Shown piece after piece: positions 8,681-15,985 of a DNA stretch of 64,000 nt. The stretch's first letter is position 1. Every line of letters begins with the position of its first letter. The stretch comes from Christensenella sp. UBA4675 (GTDB taxonomy: Bacteria > Bacillota > Clostridia > Christensenellales > Borkfalkiaceae). The stretch lies in contig DHLF01000001.1 of NCBI GenBank assembly GCA_002405165.1, positions 76,787 to 140,786 of the forward strand, given 5' to 3'. The notes under the pieces were generated by a model that saw only the letters and a program-made list of their open reading frames with translations, was not told where the DNA came from and did not search any database. The translations under genes and the position numbers were made by a program.

Positions 8681-9003
8681 TTAAATTAAAGAACTAATTG
8701 CGCTAATTACGCCTTCGGACGCGTCTCCCGAATAACACCGACACATAATTCCTGCGCCTTTCTGATTTGCGTAATTGTATTTGGCTTTGTTTAAAAAAGA
8801 ATTATAAAACAAAATAAGAATAATTCCAATAAAATTTCACCTAAAATATCCGCAAACCAATGCGCCAGAGGCAGTAACCTACCGATTATAGTAACAATTA
8901 TCGTTAATACGTTAATTAATAAAATAACTATTCGTAAAATATTTATTTTATGATATCTTTTTAATGTTAAATAAGAACTGCCTGAAACTACGATAATCAT
9001 CAT
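8681..9003 (-). pseudogene. Frameshifted small membrane protein
   Basis: An ATG at 9003 opens a 70-residue hydrophobic frame with about two membrane segments (RIVILLINVLTIIVTIIG and the ILGEILLELFLF stretch) that stops at 8791. The next frame continues the same direction without a start: ILFYNSFLNKAKYNYANQKG, then MCRCYSGDASEGVISAISS, with a stop at 8681. A single-base indel in the run near 8800-8815 would join both into one protein of about 106 residues. The ATG overlaps the stop of the open frame upstream (ATGA). I do not recognise the family. Confidence 0.35.
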
Positions 9004-9296
9004 AATATGTTAGGTCTATAAATTATTATTTTTTTAAATAAAAAATGTAACATTAAGGCTATTATATATAAAACGACCAAGAGTAAAATGCAATTATCTA
9101 CTTTAATTATACTTTTTCGTTTAATTAGCTGAATTAAATCTAAAATTGCATAAACGCATACGGTAAATACAGCAATTCTTATTTTTACTAAAATAGATAA
9201 AGTAAACTTTAAATTGAAATTATTTATAATTAAACCGCAAAAACCTATAATTATTCTTGATATAAATTGTGGATAACGCGTAATTTTTGTATTTTT
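9000..9296 (-). pseudogene. Start-less open frame for a small membrane protein
   Basis: On the minus strand an open frame of 98 codons (9296 to the stop at 9000-9002) encodes a hydrophobic protein with about three membrane stretches (FISRIIIGFCGLII, RIAVFTVCVYAILDLIQ, CILLLVVLYIIALMLHF). It has no usable start. An ATG at 9310 in another frame gives a 19-residue piece (MKFNEKIQKLRVIHNLYQE) that looks like the beginning of an XRE-type helix-turn-helix. The stretch therefore looks like a decayed gene, perhaps a small regulator with a membrane tail. Its stop overlaps the start of the next leftward frame. Confidence 0.3.
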
Positions 9297-9336
9297 TCAT
9301 TAAATTTCATAATTTTCTCTTCTAATTTTTTTATAA

Positions 9337-9371
9337 AATTTGTCCACGCTTTTTATTTGCGTGGACAAATT
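9337..9371 (-). terminator. Inverted repeat, probably the original rlmD terminator
   Basis: Two perfect 13-base arms (AATTTGTCCACGC / GCGTGGACAAATT) with a 9-base loop. Read leftward it is followed by a T-rich stretch. It lies 65 bases past the stop at 9436, in AT-rich host DNA outside the mobile element. Before the insertion it would have stood just after the native end of rlmD. Confidence 0.6.
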
Positions 9372-9435
9372 ATGAACTAAGTTGATTAAAATTATATTAA
9401 CACTATAATTTCGTTTATAAAACTGTTTCATACAT

Positions 9436-10371
9436 TTATATTCTTTCTAAAAAAACCAAAGTTTCCACGTTGACCATCGTAGGTTCTGCTCTGCCGATGG
9501 CGTAAGCGAGTGAAACTTCGCACTTTTCTGCAAGGTTCGCCGCGACGATTGCGTTCGCTATGTATCTCGCCATGTATGCGCCCGAACGGTCCACTTTTGA
9601 AGGGTCTTTTCCGCTTAAGGCTCCGCCGCCGTGTTTAGCAAGTCCGCCGTAGGTGTCAACCATCAGTTTGCGCCCGGTGAGTCCTGTGTCGGCTTTGAAA
9701 CCGCCAAGCACGAACCTACCGCTCGGGTTGATGATTACTTCGGTTTGTTCGGTGATGAAATCTTCCAGAACGGGGTCAATTACCAGCTTCTTGACTTCTT
9801 TTCGAACGGTCGCGTCGTCTACGTCTTCGCCGTGTTGGATGGAAACCAGAACCGATGCCACGTGGCTGTATTTTCCGTCTGCGGTGTAGGCGACTGTTAC
9901 TTGCGATTTGCCGTCGGGTCCGAGCTTGATGGGCGCGGTCTTCATTGCTTTCATCATCTGTTCGGTCAAACGATGAGCGAGGCTCGTTGCGAGTGGTAAG
10001 CAGTCGAAGGTCTCGCTGGTTGAGTAGCCGTACATAATTCCTTGGTCACCTGCACCTTGCGCTTTGCTTTGGTCTTCGTTGACCGCCTGATTGATGTCAG
10101 GGCTTTGTTCCACGATATCGTCCACGAAACTTTCCGGGGGTTCGTACCCTGCCTCTTTGATTGCGTTCTCCGCTATCTGCTGGTAGTCCACTTTTGCCTT
10201 GGTGGTGATTTCACCTGCCACCATCATCACTTCGTGCGACAGCATTACTTCGCAGGCGACCCTACTTTCGGGGTCTTGTTTCAAGCATTCATCAAGAATG
10301 CGGTCAGCGATGTAATCGCTTAACTTGTCGGGGTGTCCGAGCGTTACGCTCTCTGCGGTTTGGTACTTCAT
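9436..10371 (-). pseudogene. metK: S-adenosylmethionine synthetase, truncated at the element edge
   Basis: Residues 1-304 are clear MetK, the enzyme making SAM from ATP and methionine: GHPDK at the N-terminus, GAGDQGIMYGY near 106, the phosphate loop KHGGGALSGKDPSKVDRS near 250, and EVSLAYAIGRAEPT. MetK is normally about 385-400 residues; here the final 80 or so are missing. The frame continues for seven host codons (LVFLERI) that are the displaced end of rlmD. Loss of the C-terminal subdomain makes activity doubtful. GC content is much higher than in neighbouring chromosomal genes. It lies 19 bases after the small-gene operon and is probably transcribed with it. Confidence 0.85.
9461..9470. 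repeat. Left attachment repeat of the element
   Basis: GTTTCCACGT; 8 of 10 bases match GTCTCAACGT at 14107-14116. Both encode, on the minus strand, the residues V-E-T in phase. Left of it base composition drops to that of the host. Confidence 0.65.
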
Positions 10372-10390
10372 TTTTTTGTCTCCTTTTATA

Positions 10391-10783
10391 TCAATTTTTA
10401 TTTTTGAGTTCGCTTTGGTACTGTTCCTGCGCGCGTTCCATTATCTGTAAATGCCCGCGCAGGTCATTAAGTCGTCGGTCGATAAATTCGAGAACGTCTG
10501 CGGTTAATCTTCCCGTAGGGTCGTTCTGTCTTTCATCGTGGAGTTTTTTAAGGTTTCGGAACCGTTTCTCGCTTATATAATCGTACCCGTAGGCGTTGTG
10601 AATTTCGCCGAAGGTTCCGTACTCCTTGAGTGCTTTATCGAGCGGTGCATATTTTCTCCCGGTGAGTTCAGCGATTGCCTTTTCTACCGTTTCGCGGAAA
10701 CGTTCGACGTTCCCTATCTCCGTTTTCGTTGTCAGGATTTCGCGCTGAATGCGCTTGATGTTTTCTTCTGGTGATGCGTTCAT
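10391..10783 (-). CDS. Unknown helical protein of the element (130 aa)
   Basis: 130 residues, highly charged and predicted mostly helical, with a heptad-like pattern at both ends (IKRIQREILTTKTEIGNVERF, and FIDRRLNDLRGHLQIMERAQEQY). No signal peptide or membrane segment. I do not recognise it. Its start overlaps the stop of the preceding small gene by 4 bases. Size, packing and composition resemble early genes of phages and integrative elements. Confidence 0.6.
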   Translation of the reverse strand: MNASPEENIKRIQREILTTKTEIGNVERFRETVEKAIAELTGRKYAPLDKALKEYGTFGEIHNAYGYDYISEKRFRNLKKLHDERQNDPTGRLTADVLEFIDRRLNDLRGHLQIMERAQEQYQSELKNKN

Positions 10784-10965
10784 TTCTTATCTCCTATGGG
10801 TTCGGCCGTCACGTTTGTGGCGGTGTAGTGAAGGTATTTCTTCACGAATTGCTTTGTTTTGACTATTGCGGCTCTTGCGTTCTTCGCAAGTAGGATATGA
10901 TGCGCTGTCCATTTTTGGCCTCGGTGGTTTGCCGTGTATGTAGTCTTGTAGACTTGCTCTGCCAT
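10780..10965 (-). CDS. Unknown small basic protein of the element (61 aa)
   Basis: 61 residues, basic (many Lys, Arg and His), soluble, for instance AARAAIVKTKQFVKKYLHY-like core sequence. Family unknown. It overlaps the gene upstream by one base and the one downstream by four, so translation is coupled along the whole run. Confidence 0.55.
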   Translation of the reverse strand: MAEQVYKTTYTANHRGQKWTAHHILLAKNARAAIVKTKQFVKKYLHYTATNVTAEPIGDKK

Positions 10966-11177
10966 TACCTTGTACCTCCGACCGCTATCCCGAGCGGGTG
11001 CGGGTTCTTCGCTATGTAGCTTTCGGCTTTTTTCTTCGTCTCAAAGTTTATTGAGCGGTAAACGATGAACGCTGGCATCGTTGCGCCTGTTGCGCTAATC
11101 TGAACTCCGCCGTCGTGTCTCATTCCGTACTCTGCTACAAATTCGCCATGGGCGTTTTCTCTAATTCTCCAAGCCAT
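10965..11177 (-). CDS. Unknown small protein of the element (70 aa)
   Basis: 70 residues beginning MAWRIRENAHGEFVAEYG, with a central ATMPAFIVYRSINFETKKKAESYIAK stretch that suggests a small beta-alpha fold. No family recognised. It overlaps its neighbours by one base on each side, and shares the high GC of the element. Confidence 0.55.
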   Translation of the reverse strand: MAWRIRENAHGEFVAEYGMRHDGGVQISATGATMPAFIVYRSINFETKKKAESYIAKNPHPLGIAVGGTR

Positions 11178-11371
11178 TATTTTATCTCCTTGATTTGTTG
11201 AATGGTTCCGTTCTCGAAAAGTTCAGCGACGTAGTCGAGACTGGCTTGCATCCCCCATCCGAGTGTGTCGGTGTAGTATCGAAGAAGGCGAAGGATTCCG
11301 TCTTTGCTCGTCTGGGTGTCTTCGCAGTATTGCATTACCTGCTCGTATGTGCGTGGTTGGTAGCGTCCCAT
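11177..11371 (-). CDS. Unknown small protein of the element (64 aa)
   Basis: 64 residues, soluble and mostly helical (RTYEQVMQYCEDTQ, DGILRLLRYYTDTLGWG, ASLDYVAELFENG). No family recognised. The start and stop overlap the adjacent genes by single bases (TAATG-type junctions). Confidence 0.55.
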   Translation of the reverse strand: MGRYQPRTYEQVMQYCEDTQTSKDGILRLLRYYTDTLGWGMQASLDYVAELFENGTIQQIKEIK

Positions 11372-11682
11372 TAGTAGTCCCTCCCTGCGCGGTATTGTTT
11401 GAAGTTTACGGTCATTTCGATTTCTTGCATGGGGTAGATGCGTTCGTCGTCAAACGGGAATACTCGCTCGCAGATTTCGATGGGGTTCCATTCGCTCGTA
11501 ATTAAGGCGATGCACTTGTATCCCTCCACCGTTATTACGATGAATTCGTCGTCTTCCTTTGCGTAGCCATCTGTCACGTTCCCTTTTGCGTAATCGAGAG
11601 CTTTTTTGATTTGCTCTTTTTGCTGTTCGGTTGCATAGCTCATTGCGCTGGGTACGGTTTCGTAGTCTTTGTTCCAAATCAT
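11371..11682 (-). CDS. Unknown small protein, first gene of the element's leftward operon (103 aa)
   Basis: The longest frame begins at 11718, only 9 bases past the promoter -10. I take ATG 11682, because GGAGG stands 8 bases before it in the transcript. The 103 residues start MIWNKDYETVPSAMSY, and later contain EFIVITVEGYKCIALI and PIEICERVFPFDDERI; it is acidic and soluble. Family unknown. It is led by a consensus promoter that faces the repressor promoter. Confidence 0.6.
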   Translation of the reverse strand: MIWNKDYETVPSAMSYATEQQKEQIKKALDYAKGNVTDGYAKEDDEFIVITVEGYKCIALITSEWNPIEICERVFPFDDERIYPMQEIEMTVNFKQYRAGRDY

Positions 11683-11726
11683 TTTTGATGTCCTCCGTTG
11701 TGGGCTTACCGTCCACATTTTTCTCT

Positions 11727-11755
11727 ATTATAACCCTTTGTGGGCTGTTTGTCAA
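11727..11755 (-). promoter_or_regulatory. Consensus promoter for the element's leftward operon
   Basis: On the minus strand TTGACA (11750-11755), a 17-base spacer and TATAAT (11727-11732), a perfect match to sigma-A consensus. It drives the five small genes and metK, and lies 53 bases from the divergent repressor promoter, as in a phage lysogeny switch. Confidence 0.8.
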
Positions 11756-11807
11756 CACTTTTTTGGGGTTTTTCTCAAAATATTTTGATTTTATCCGCAA
11801 ATTCTTA

Positions 11808-11836
11808 TTGACTGTCAAGCCACAAAATGATAAACT
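11808..11836 (+). promoter_or_regulatory. Promoter of the XRE-recombinase operon with palindromic operator
   Basis: TTGACT (11808-11813), 17 bases, TAAACT (11831-11836). The -35 is part of an 11-base perfect palindrome TTGAC-T-GTCAA (11808-11818); the facing leftward promoter has a related TTGACA/TGTCAA half. The XRE protein just downstream probably binds here (inferred). Confidence 0.55.
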
Positions 11837-11855
11837 TATAAGCGGAGGTGTTTTT

Positions 11856-12293
11856 ATGAATAGACTTAAGCAATTACGAACCGCGCGTGGTCTTTCGCTT
11901 CGCGCATTATCTGACCGAACTGGTCTTGATTTCTCTACTATCGCCTATTGTGAACGGGGCGAGCGCAATTTTTCCGTAAAAAGTCAGCAAATTCTCGCGG
12001 ACTTCTTCGGTGTTTCCGTTGATTATCTACTTGGTAAATCTGCCGAAGAAATCTACACGGATTTCGTTTCGTCATTGCGCCACGATTTTTATCAGGAAAC
12101 CCAGCACGCTGACGGTGCTGTTACTCAATCCTTGGCGGATTCGGTCGCCGAACCTGTACGCACGAAAATCGAAATACTTTTCGCTCTGGAAGGTATCAGC
12201 TCGCTGGAAAGCCTCGAGATGATTCTCAATTTGGCAAAGCTCCGTTCTGCGCACGACGACTTTGGGGGTGGTTCTAATGAAAAACCCGTATAA
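11856..12293 (+). CDS. XRE-family repressor of the element
   Basis: 145 residues. An N-terminal Cro/C1-type helix-turn-helix covers about 3-58 (LKQLRTARGLSLRALSDRTGLD, then STIAYCERGERNF, VSVDYLLG). A variable C-terminal part of about 85 residues is probably for oligomerisation. The frame is open further upstream, but ATG 11856 has GGAGGTG at 11844-11850 and begins exactly at the domain. It likely represses the facing operon and its own. Its end overlaps the next gene by 17 bases. Confidence 0.85.
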   Translation: MNRLKQLRTARGLSLRALSDRTGLDFSTIAYCERGERNFSVKSQQILADFFGVSVDYLLGKSAEEIYTDFVSSLRHDFYQETQHADGAVTQSLADSVAEPVRTKIEILFALEGISSLESLEMILNLAKLRSAHDDFGGGSNEKPV

Positions 12294-12534
12294 AGTAGGC
12301 ATCACGCTTTTGGTCATTGCTGGCGTTGCTTTAGTCGCCGGCATCGTATTGTTTTTCGTCAATTTGATTTCGTCTCTGCTCTGCATCGGTATCGCGGCTT
12401 GTCTTGGCTGGTCAGGGTATTCCACCCTTGCGGCCTATGTTCGTGACGTAAATATTCGCCTGCAGGCAGAACGGTTGGCGCGTGAGGCGATGGAAACCGA
12501 AGAAGACAATTCTGACGAAATCGAGGAGGACTGA
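12277..12534 (+). CDS. Small two-helix membrane protein of the element
   Basis: 85 residues from ATG 12277, chosen over an in-frame TTG at 12262 because GGGGGTGG directly precedes it. Two hydrophobic segments (about 8-30 and 32-50) and an acidic tail (EEDNSDEIEED). Family and role unknown. It sits between repressor and recombinase in one operon, 3 bases before the latter. Confidence 0.6.
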   Translation: MKNPYKVGITLLVIAGVALVAGIVLFFVNLISSLLCIGIAACLGWSGYSTLAAYVRDVNIRLQAERLAREAMETEEDNSDEIEED

Positions 12535-12537
12535 CTT

Positions 12538-14127
12538 ATGGACGTTGTAGGCTACTGTCGCTTTTCTTCCGAAGCGCAAAGGGACGGTTATTCTATCGAG
12601 GCGCAAGTCCGCGCCATTACGGAATGGGCCGCCCGGGAAGGTCACACCATTAAAAAATTTTATATCGACGAGGCCCGTTCTGGAACGAACGACAACCGTG
12701 AGGACTTCCAGAATATGGTTGCCGATGCCGCGTCGGGAACGTTCCGCGCGGTCGTTGTCCACAAGCTGGACCGTTTCGCCCGTGACCGCTATGATTCAGC
12801 GGTCTATCGTCATAAACTGAAAACCCACGGCGTTCGTGTTATCTCGGTGCTGGAACCGTTAGACGACTCCCCCGAGTCAGTTATGATGGAAGCCGTGCTT
12901 GAGGGTATGGCAGAGTATTATTCTCGGAACCTTTCGCGTGAAGTCCGCAAAGGCAAGAAGGAAGTTGCGCTGAAAGCGCAGCATAATGGCGGCCCTGTGC
13001 CTTACGGTTATCGTGTGGACGAGCAGATGCGCTACGTCCCTATCCCCGAAGAAGCGGCCGTTATCCGTGAAATTTTCAGCCGTCTTGATGGCGGTTCTTC
13101 TTATGCCGATGTCACACGGTGGGCTATCAGTCAAGGCTTACGTACTCGGCGCGGTTCGTATTTTAACGAGGCATTTATCGCGCACATGACGACGAACACC
13201 ATGCTGGTGGGGCGTTTCTCTTACGGTCTCCGTTCCAAGGTGGGGCAGGAGCCTATCATTATCGAGGACGCTATCGAGCCTATCGTGGATGCTGATGTGT
13301 TTTGGCGCGTGCATAATGCCACGCTGGCACGGAAACGCGGGCCGCGTCCTCGCGTCAAGGAAGACGACTACATCCTGACTGGTTATTTGTTTTGCGCCCA
13401 TTGCGGTTCGCATCTGTTTGGGTTCAAAAGCAAAAAAGAATATAAGTCCCGAAACGGCGCGGACCGTCTTTACGAGGCGCGGTTCTATCGTTGCGCTCGC
13501 AAAGACCCCATGAAGCATAATCGCCGGCATGAACCTGACGTGGTTCTTCAGCGTTGCCACTTGCGCTCGATCAGGAAGGATGTTCTCGAGACCTTTGTTT
13601 TTTCTGCTATCGAGAACGTGCTTTTCTCGCAGGCTACTATGGATTGGGTTGTCGCTGAACTCTCCGTTCGGTTAAAGCAACGCAAGCAAAACGCGCAGAA
13701 TAATGCGGCCGATGCGAACGCCTACAGAAAGGAACTTGAAAAGGTTCGGAACCAGAAGGCTCGTCTTCTTGACCTTTATCTTTCCGAAACTCTCGACAAG
13801 GCGACATTTGCCCTGAAATCGCGCGAGCTTGATTCCCGTGAAGGTTTTCTCGACGGCGAGATTAAACGGCTTTCTACCCCCGTTTCTATCGTCGTGGAGC
13901 CTGATAAAATAAAAACCGCACTCGAAGGCTTTATCAAAAGCCCGAATGCGGATTCTTCCGAATATAAAAAACGGCTACTTGCCACTTTTGTGGACAGCAT
14001 AGCCGTTTCAAATGAAAAAATTGTTATTTACTTCAAATTCCCTATTCCGGGTGCTGGCGATAAAGCCGAACGGTCGTTCGACGATTTCGTGCGTAAAACT
14101 ACGAGTGTCTCAACGTGTTTTGTTTGA
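12538..14127 (+). CDS. Large serine recombinase (integrase) of the element
   Basis: 529 residues. The N-terminal resolvase domain (1-150) has the nucleophile Ser10 in YCRFSS, with Arg8, and the VVHKLDRFARDRYD motif. A recombinase domain (about 160-270) begins PVPYGYRVD. A zinc ribbon follows (FCAHC, then two more Cys near 320-345), and a coiled coil (about 370-430), the layout of large serine integrases. It presumably cuts and joins the att sites flanking the element. Its last codons (after the repeat at 14107-14116) and its stop lie in host DNA, overlapping the 3' part of rlmD on the other strand by 100 bases. Confidence 0.93.
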   Translation: MDVVGYCRFSSEAQRDGYSIEAQVRAITEWAAREGHTIKKFYIDEARSGTNDNREDFQNMVADAASGTFRAVVVHKLDRFARDRYDSAVYRHKLKTHGVRVISVLEPLDDSPESVMMEAVLEGMAEYYSRNLSREVRKGKKEVALKAQHNGGPVPYGYRVDEQMRYVPIPEEAAVIREIFSRLDGGSSYADVTRWAISQGLRTRRGSYFNEAFIAHMTTNTMLVGRFSYGLRSKVGQEPIIIEDAIEPIVDADVFWRVHNATLARKRGPRPRVKEDDYILTGYLFCAHCGSHLFGFKSKKEYKSRNGADRLYEARFYRCARKDPMKHNRRHEPDVVLQRCHLRSIRKDVLETFVFSAIENVLFSQATMDWVVAELSVRLKQRKQNAQNNAADANAYRKELEKVRNQKARLLDLYLSETLDKATFALKSRELDSREGFLDGEIKRLSTPVSIVVEPDKIKTALEGFIKSPNADSSEYKKRLLATFVDSIAVSNEKIVIYFKFPIPGAGDKAERSFDDFVRKTTSVSTCFV

Positions 14128-15470
14128 GGGAACATATCGTAAGGCTGAATATAAGATATTTCGTATTCGCTTTCAGGCGAATCGGTTTTTACAAATTCAC
14201 CGCTTTCTTCGTCTATCGTTCCTAAAATTATTCCTAAATCCCTCGATAAAGTTTGCGGACTGCAAGAACAATAAATTATTTGTTTTGGTTTACTGTTTTT
14301 AATTATCGATAAAAGTTTTCTATCCACACCTTTTCTAGGCGGGTCTAAAATTATTTGGAAATCGCCGTTGCAACCTTGTATAATTTGCGGAATTATTTGC
14401 GAACAATCTCCGTAATGTACGGTCATATTATCTTGAATTCCGTTGTTTTTTGCAAGTTTTTCAGCGTATTCGCAAGCTTCCTTTACGATTTCAACGCTGT
14501 GTACGGTATTCCCGCATTTTGCAACAATCGAACTTAACAGTCCTGCGCCGGAATAAGCGTCTATTACGAAATTAGCGTTGCAGTTTGAAACGAATTTTTT
14601 AATATCCGAATAAAGTTTGATTTTTACCCCGTTGTTTACTTGTAAAAAAGTTTGCGGGCCTACTTCGTATGTAATGCCGAAATCCGTTTGCTTTAATCCG
14701 CTTTCACCGTAAACCAAGTCAAAATTTTCGCCTGTTACCACGTTTGTGTCTTTATCGTTGTAATTTATATATAAAGAGAAAAACTTAAACTTAGTTTGCA
14801 ATACTTCTATTAGTTTATCTATGTTTTTAAGTTTATCTTTCGTAACGGCTACTATTATAAATTTTCCGTTGATTTCCCTTACGACGATATGCCTTAAACT
14901 GCCGTTTTTGTCTTGCTCCGAATAGCAATATACGTCATTTTGCTTTATATAAGTTCTAAAGCATTGAATTATGTCTTTCACCCAAGAAGAATGTAAAGAA
15001 CAATCCGTCGTATCGACTATTCTATGCGAATTACAGGCGTAAAATCCGATTTTTACTCCGCTTTCATCTCTATTTACGGGAATGACTAATTTATTTCTAT
15101 ATCCGTAAATTAAATCACTTTTTACGGTTAACGGAACTTCTATATTGATTTTTGCTATTTTTTTTAAGCAGTCTTGAACTACAAGACTTTTTTGTTTTAA
15201 TTGTCTATAATATCTTAAATGTTGATACTGACAACCTCCGCATTTTGTATAAACGCTACATGTAGGTCTTTCTCTATTTTCGGCAGGTGTTTTTACTTCT
15301 AAAAGCTTTCCGTAAACTATGTTTTTATGTACTTTTAAAACTTTGTAGTTTATTTTTTCTCCGGGTAAGGAAAACGGCACGAATATAACGAAATTATCTT
15401 CTTTTATAATTCCTTCTCCGTTATATCCTATCGAATTTACTATTCCTTCCCTTATTTCGTTTTTTTCCAT
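14028..15470 (-). CDS. 23S rRNA (uracil-C5)-methyltransferase, RlmD/RlmCD type, with element-derived tail
   Basis: 480 residues. An N-terminal TRAM RNA-binding domain (about 1-65) is followed by the [4Fe-4S] cysteines (CSVYTKCGGCQYQHL). The SAM-binding motif is DAYSGAGLLSS, then DPPRKG and the catalytic cysteine in YCSCSPQTLSRDL. It methylates uridine in 23S rRNA with SAM. The host sequence ends at MFPQTKHVET; the remaining 25 residues (LVVLRTKSS..GIGNLK) come from the inserted element. The original end was probably LVFLERI, now beyond the far end of the element at 9436-9460. All catalytic motifs remain, so activity is likely kept. It abuts the membrane-protein gene upstream. Confidence 0.92.
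   Translation of the reverse strand: MEKNEIREGIVNSIGYNGEGIIKEDNFVIFVPFSLPGEKINYKVLKVHKNIVYGKLLEVKTPAENRERPTCSVYTKCGGCQYQHLRYYRQLKQKSLVVQDCLKKIAKINIEVPLTVKSDLIYGYRNKLVIPVNRDESGVKIGFYACNSHRIVDTTDCSLHSSWVKDIIQCFRTYIKQNDVYCYSEQDKNGSLRHIVVREINGKFIIVAVTKDKLKNIDKLIEVLQTKFKFFSLYINYNDKDTNVVTGENFDLVYGESGLKQTDFGITYEVGPQTFLQVNNGVKIKLYSDIKKFVSNCNANFVIDAYSGAGLLSSIVAKCGNTVHSVEIVKEACEYAEKLAKNNGIQDNMTVHYGDCSQIIPQIIQGCNGDFQIILDPPRKGVDRKLLSIIKNSKPKQIIYCSCSPQTLSRDLGIILGTIDEESGEFVKTDSPESEYEISYIQPYDMFPQTKHVETLVVLRTKSSNDRSALSPAPGIGNLK
14107..14116. repeat. Right attachment repeat of the element
   Basis: GTCTCAACGT, inside the last codons of the recombinase gene and inside the rlmD-like gene on the opposite strand. 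Right of it the rlmD frame is normal host sequence; left of it the tail residues are element-derived. Confidence 0.65.
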
Positions 15471-15985
15471 TAAATACCTATTCTATTTAGTAGTTTTTCT
15501 ATACAGCGTCTGAAATAGAAAATACATATATCGTAAAAAATAAAAAATATAAAACCGCCTATCGGTATAATCCAATTTATAATCTTTACTATTTTTTCGT
15601 CTAAATTTAAAAACATATCGGTAACGTAGTATGTTAAAAACATACTTCCGATAAACCATAACGCTTTAATAAAAAACGCAATATATTTATTCCATTTTTT
15701 GTTTATTTGTATTTCGTTAATTATGGGATGCAAGCCGAAAAATACCGCATACGGAATTATTATTTGAAACCTAAATCCGGTACAAAAAATTGACAGTATT
15801 ACCGTTGCAATAAAACTTAAGAAAGCCCCTTTTATAGTTTTTTTGTATAACGGCAACATTATAATTAAACTTGTTAAAAACAGACAGCTTAAATCGAACA
15901 TTTCTACGAACGTGCCGAAAATTAGCGTTACTATGCTTAAAGCTGTGGCAATAGCGGAAATAGTAACCTTTTTTGATTCACGCAT
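15470..15985 (-). CDS. Integral membrane protein, ECF S-component-like
   Basis: 171 residues with five or six hydrophobic segments. The beginning (KKVTISAIATALSIVTLIFG) and the following LFLTSLIIMLPLYKK..GAFLSF pattern resemble the small substrate-binding membrane subunits of energy-coupling factor transporters and related Firmicutes membrane proteins. No substrate can be told. One-base overlaps with both neighbours place it in the trpS-rlmD operon. Confidence 0.55.
   Translation of the reverse strand: MRESKKVTISAIATALSIVTLIFGTFVEMFDLSCLFLTSLIIMLPLYKKTIKGAFLSFIATVILSIFCTGFRFQIIIPYAVFFGLHPIINEIQINKKWNKYIAFFIKALWFIGSMFLTYYVTDMFLNLDEKIVKIINWIIPIGGFIFFIFYDICIFYFRRCIEKLLNRIGI

Larger units (their letters stand above)
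9461..14116. mobile_element. Serine-recombinase mobile element inserted in the rlmD-like gene
   Basis: About 4.65 kb of visibly more GC-rich DNA sits between AT-rich flanks. It carries a large serine recombinase at its right end, an XRE regulator, a small membrane protein, a divergent operon of five small genes, and a truncated metK at its left end. The edges are marked by a 10-base imperfect direct repeat (GTTTCCACGT at 9461, GTCTCAACGT at 14107). The rlmD-like gene is split there: its body ends ..KHVET at the right edge, and its native final codons (LVFLERI, stop) are found past the left edge, in frame after metK ..VNVET. There are no conjugation, packaging or replication genes, so it is a minimal element or a deletion remnant. 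Confidence 0.85.

Noticed and set aside
9631..9999. Plus-strand frames inside metK
   Set aside because: They lie antisense to a clearly conserved protein and have no ribosome binding site or recognisable sequence.
9380..10390. SAM riboswitch for metK
   Set aside because: metK follows the small-gene operon by 19 bases; there is no leader of riboswitch size or shape.
14012..14302. Plus-strand frame overlapping the recombinase end
   Set aside because: It is antisense to the conserved C-terminal domain of the RNA methyltransferase and has no support of its own.
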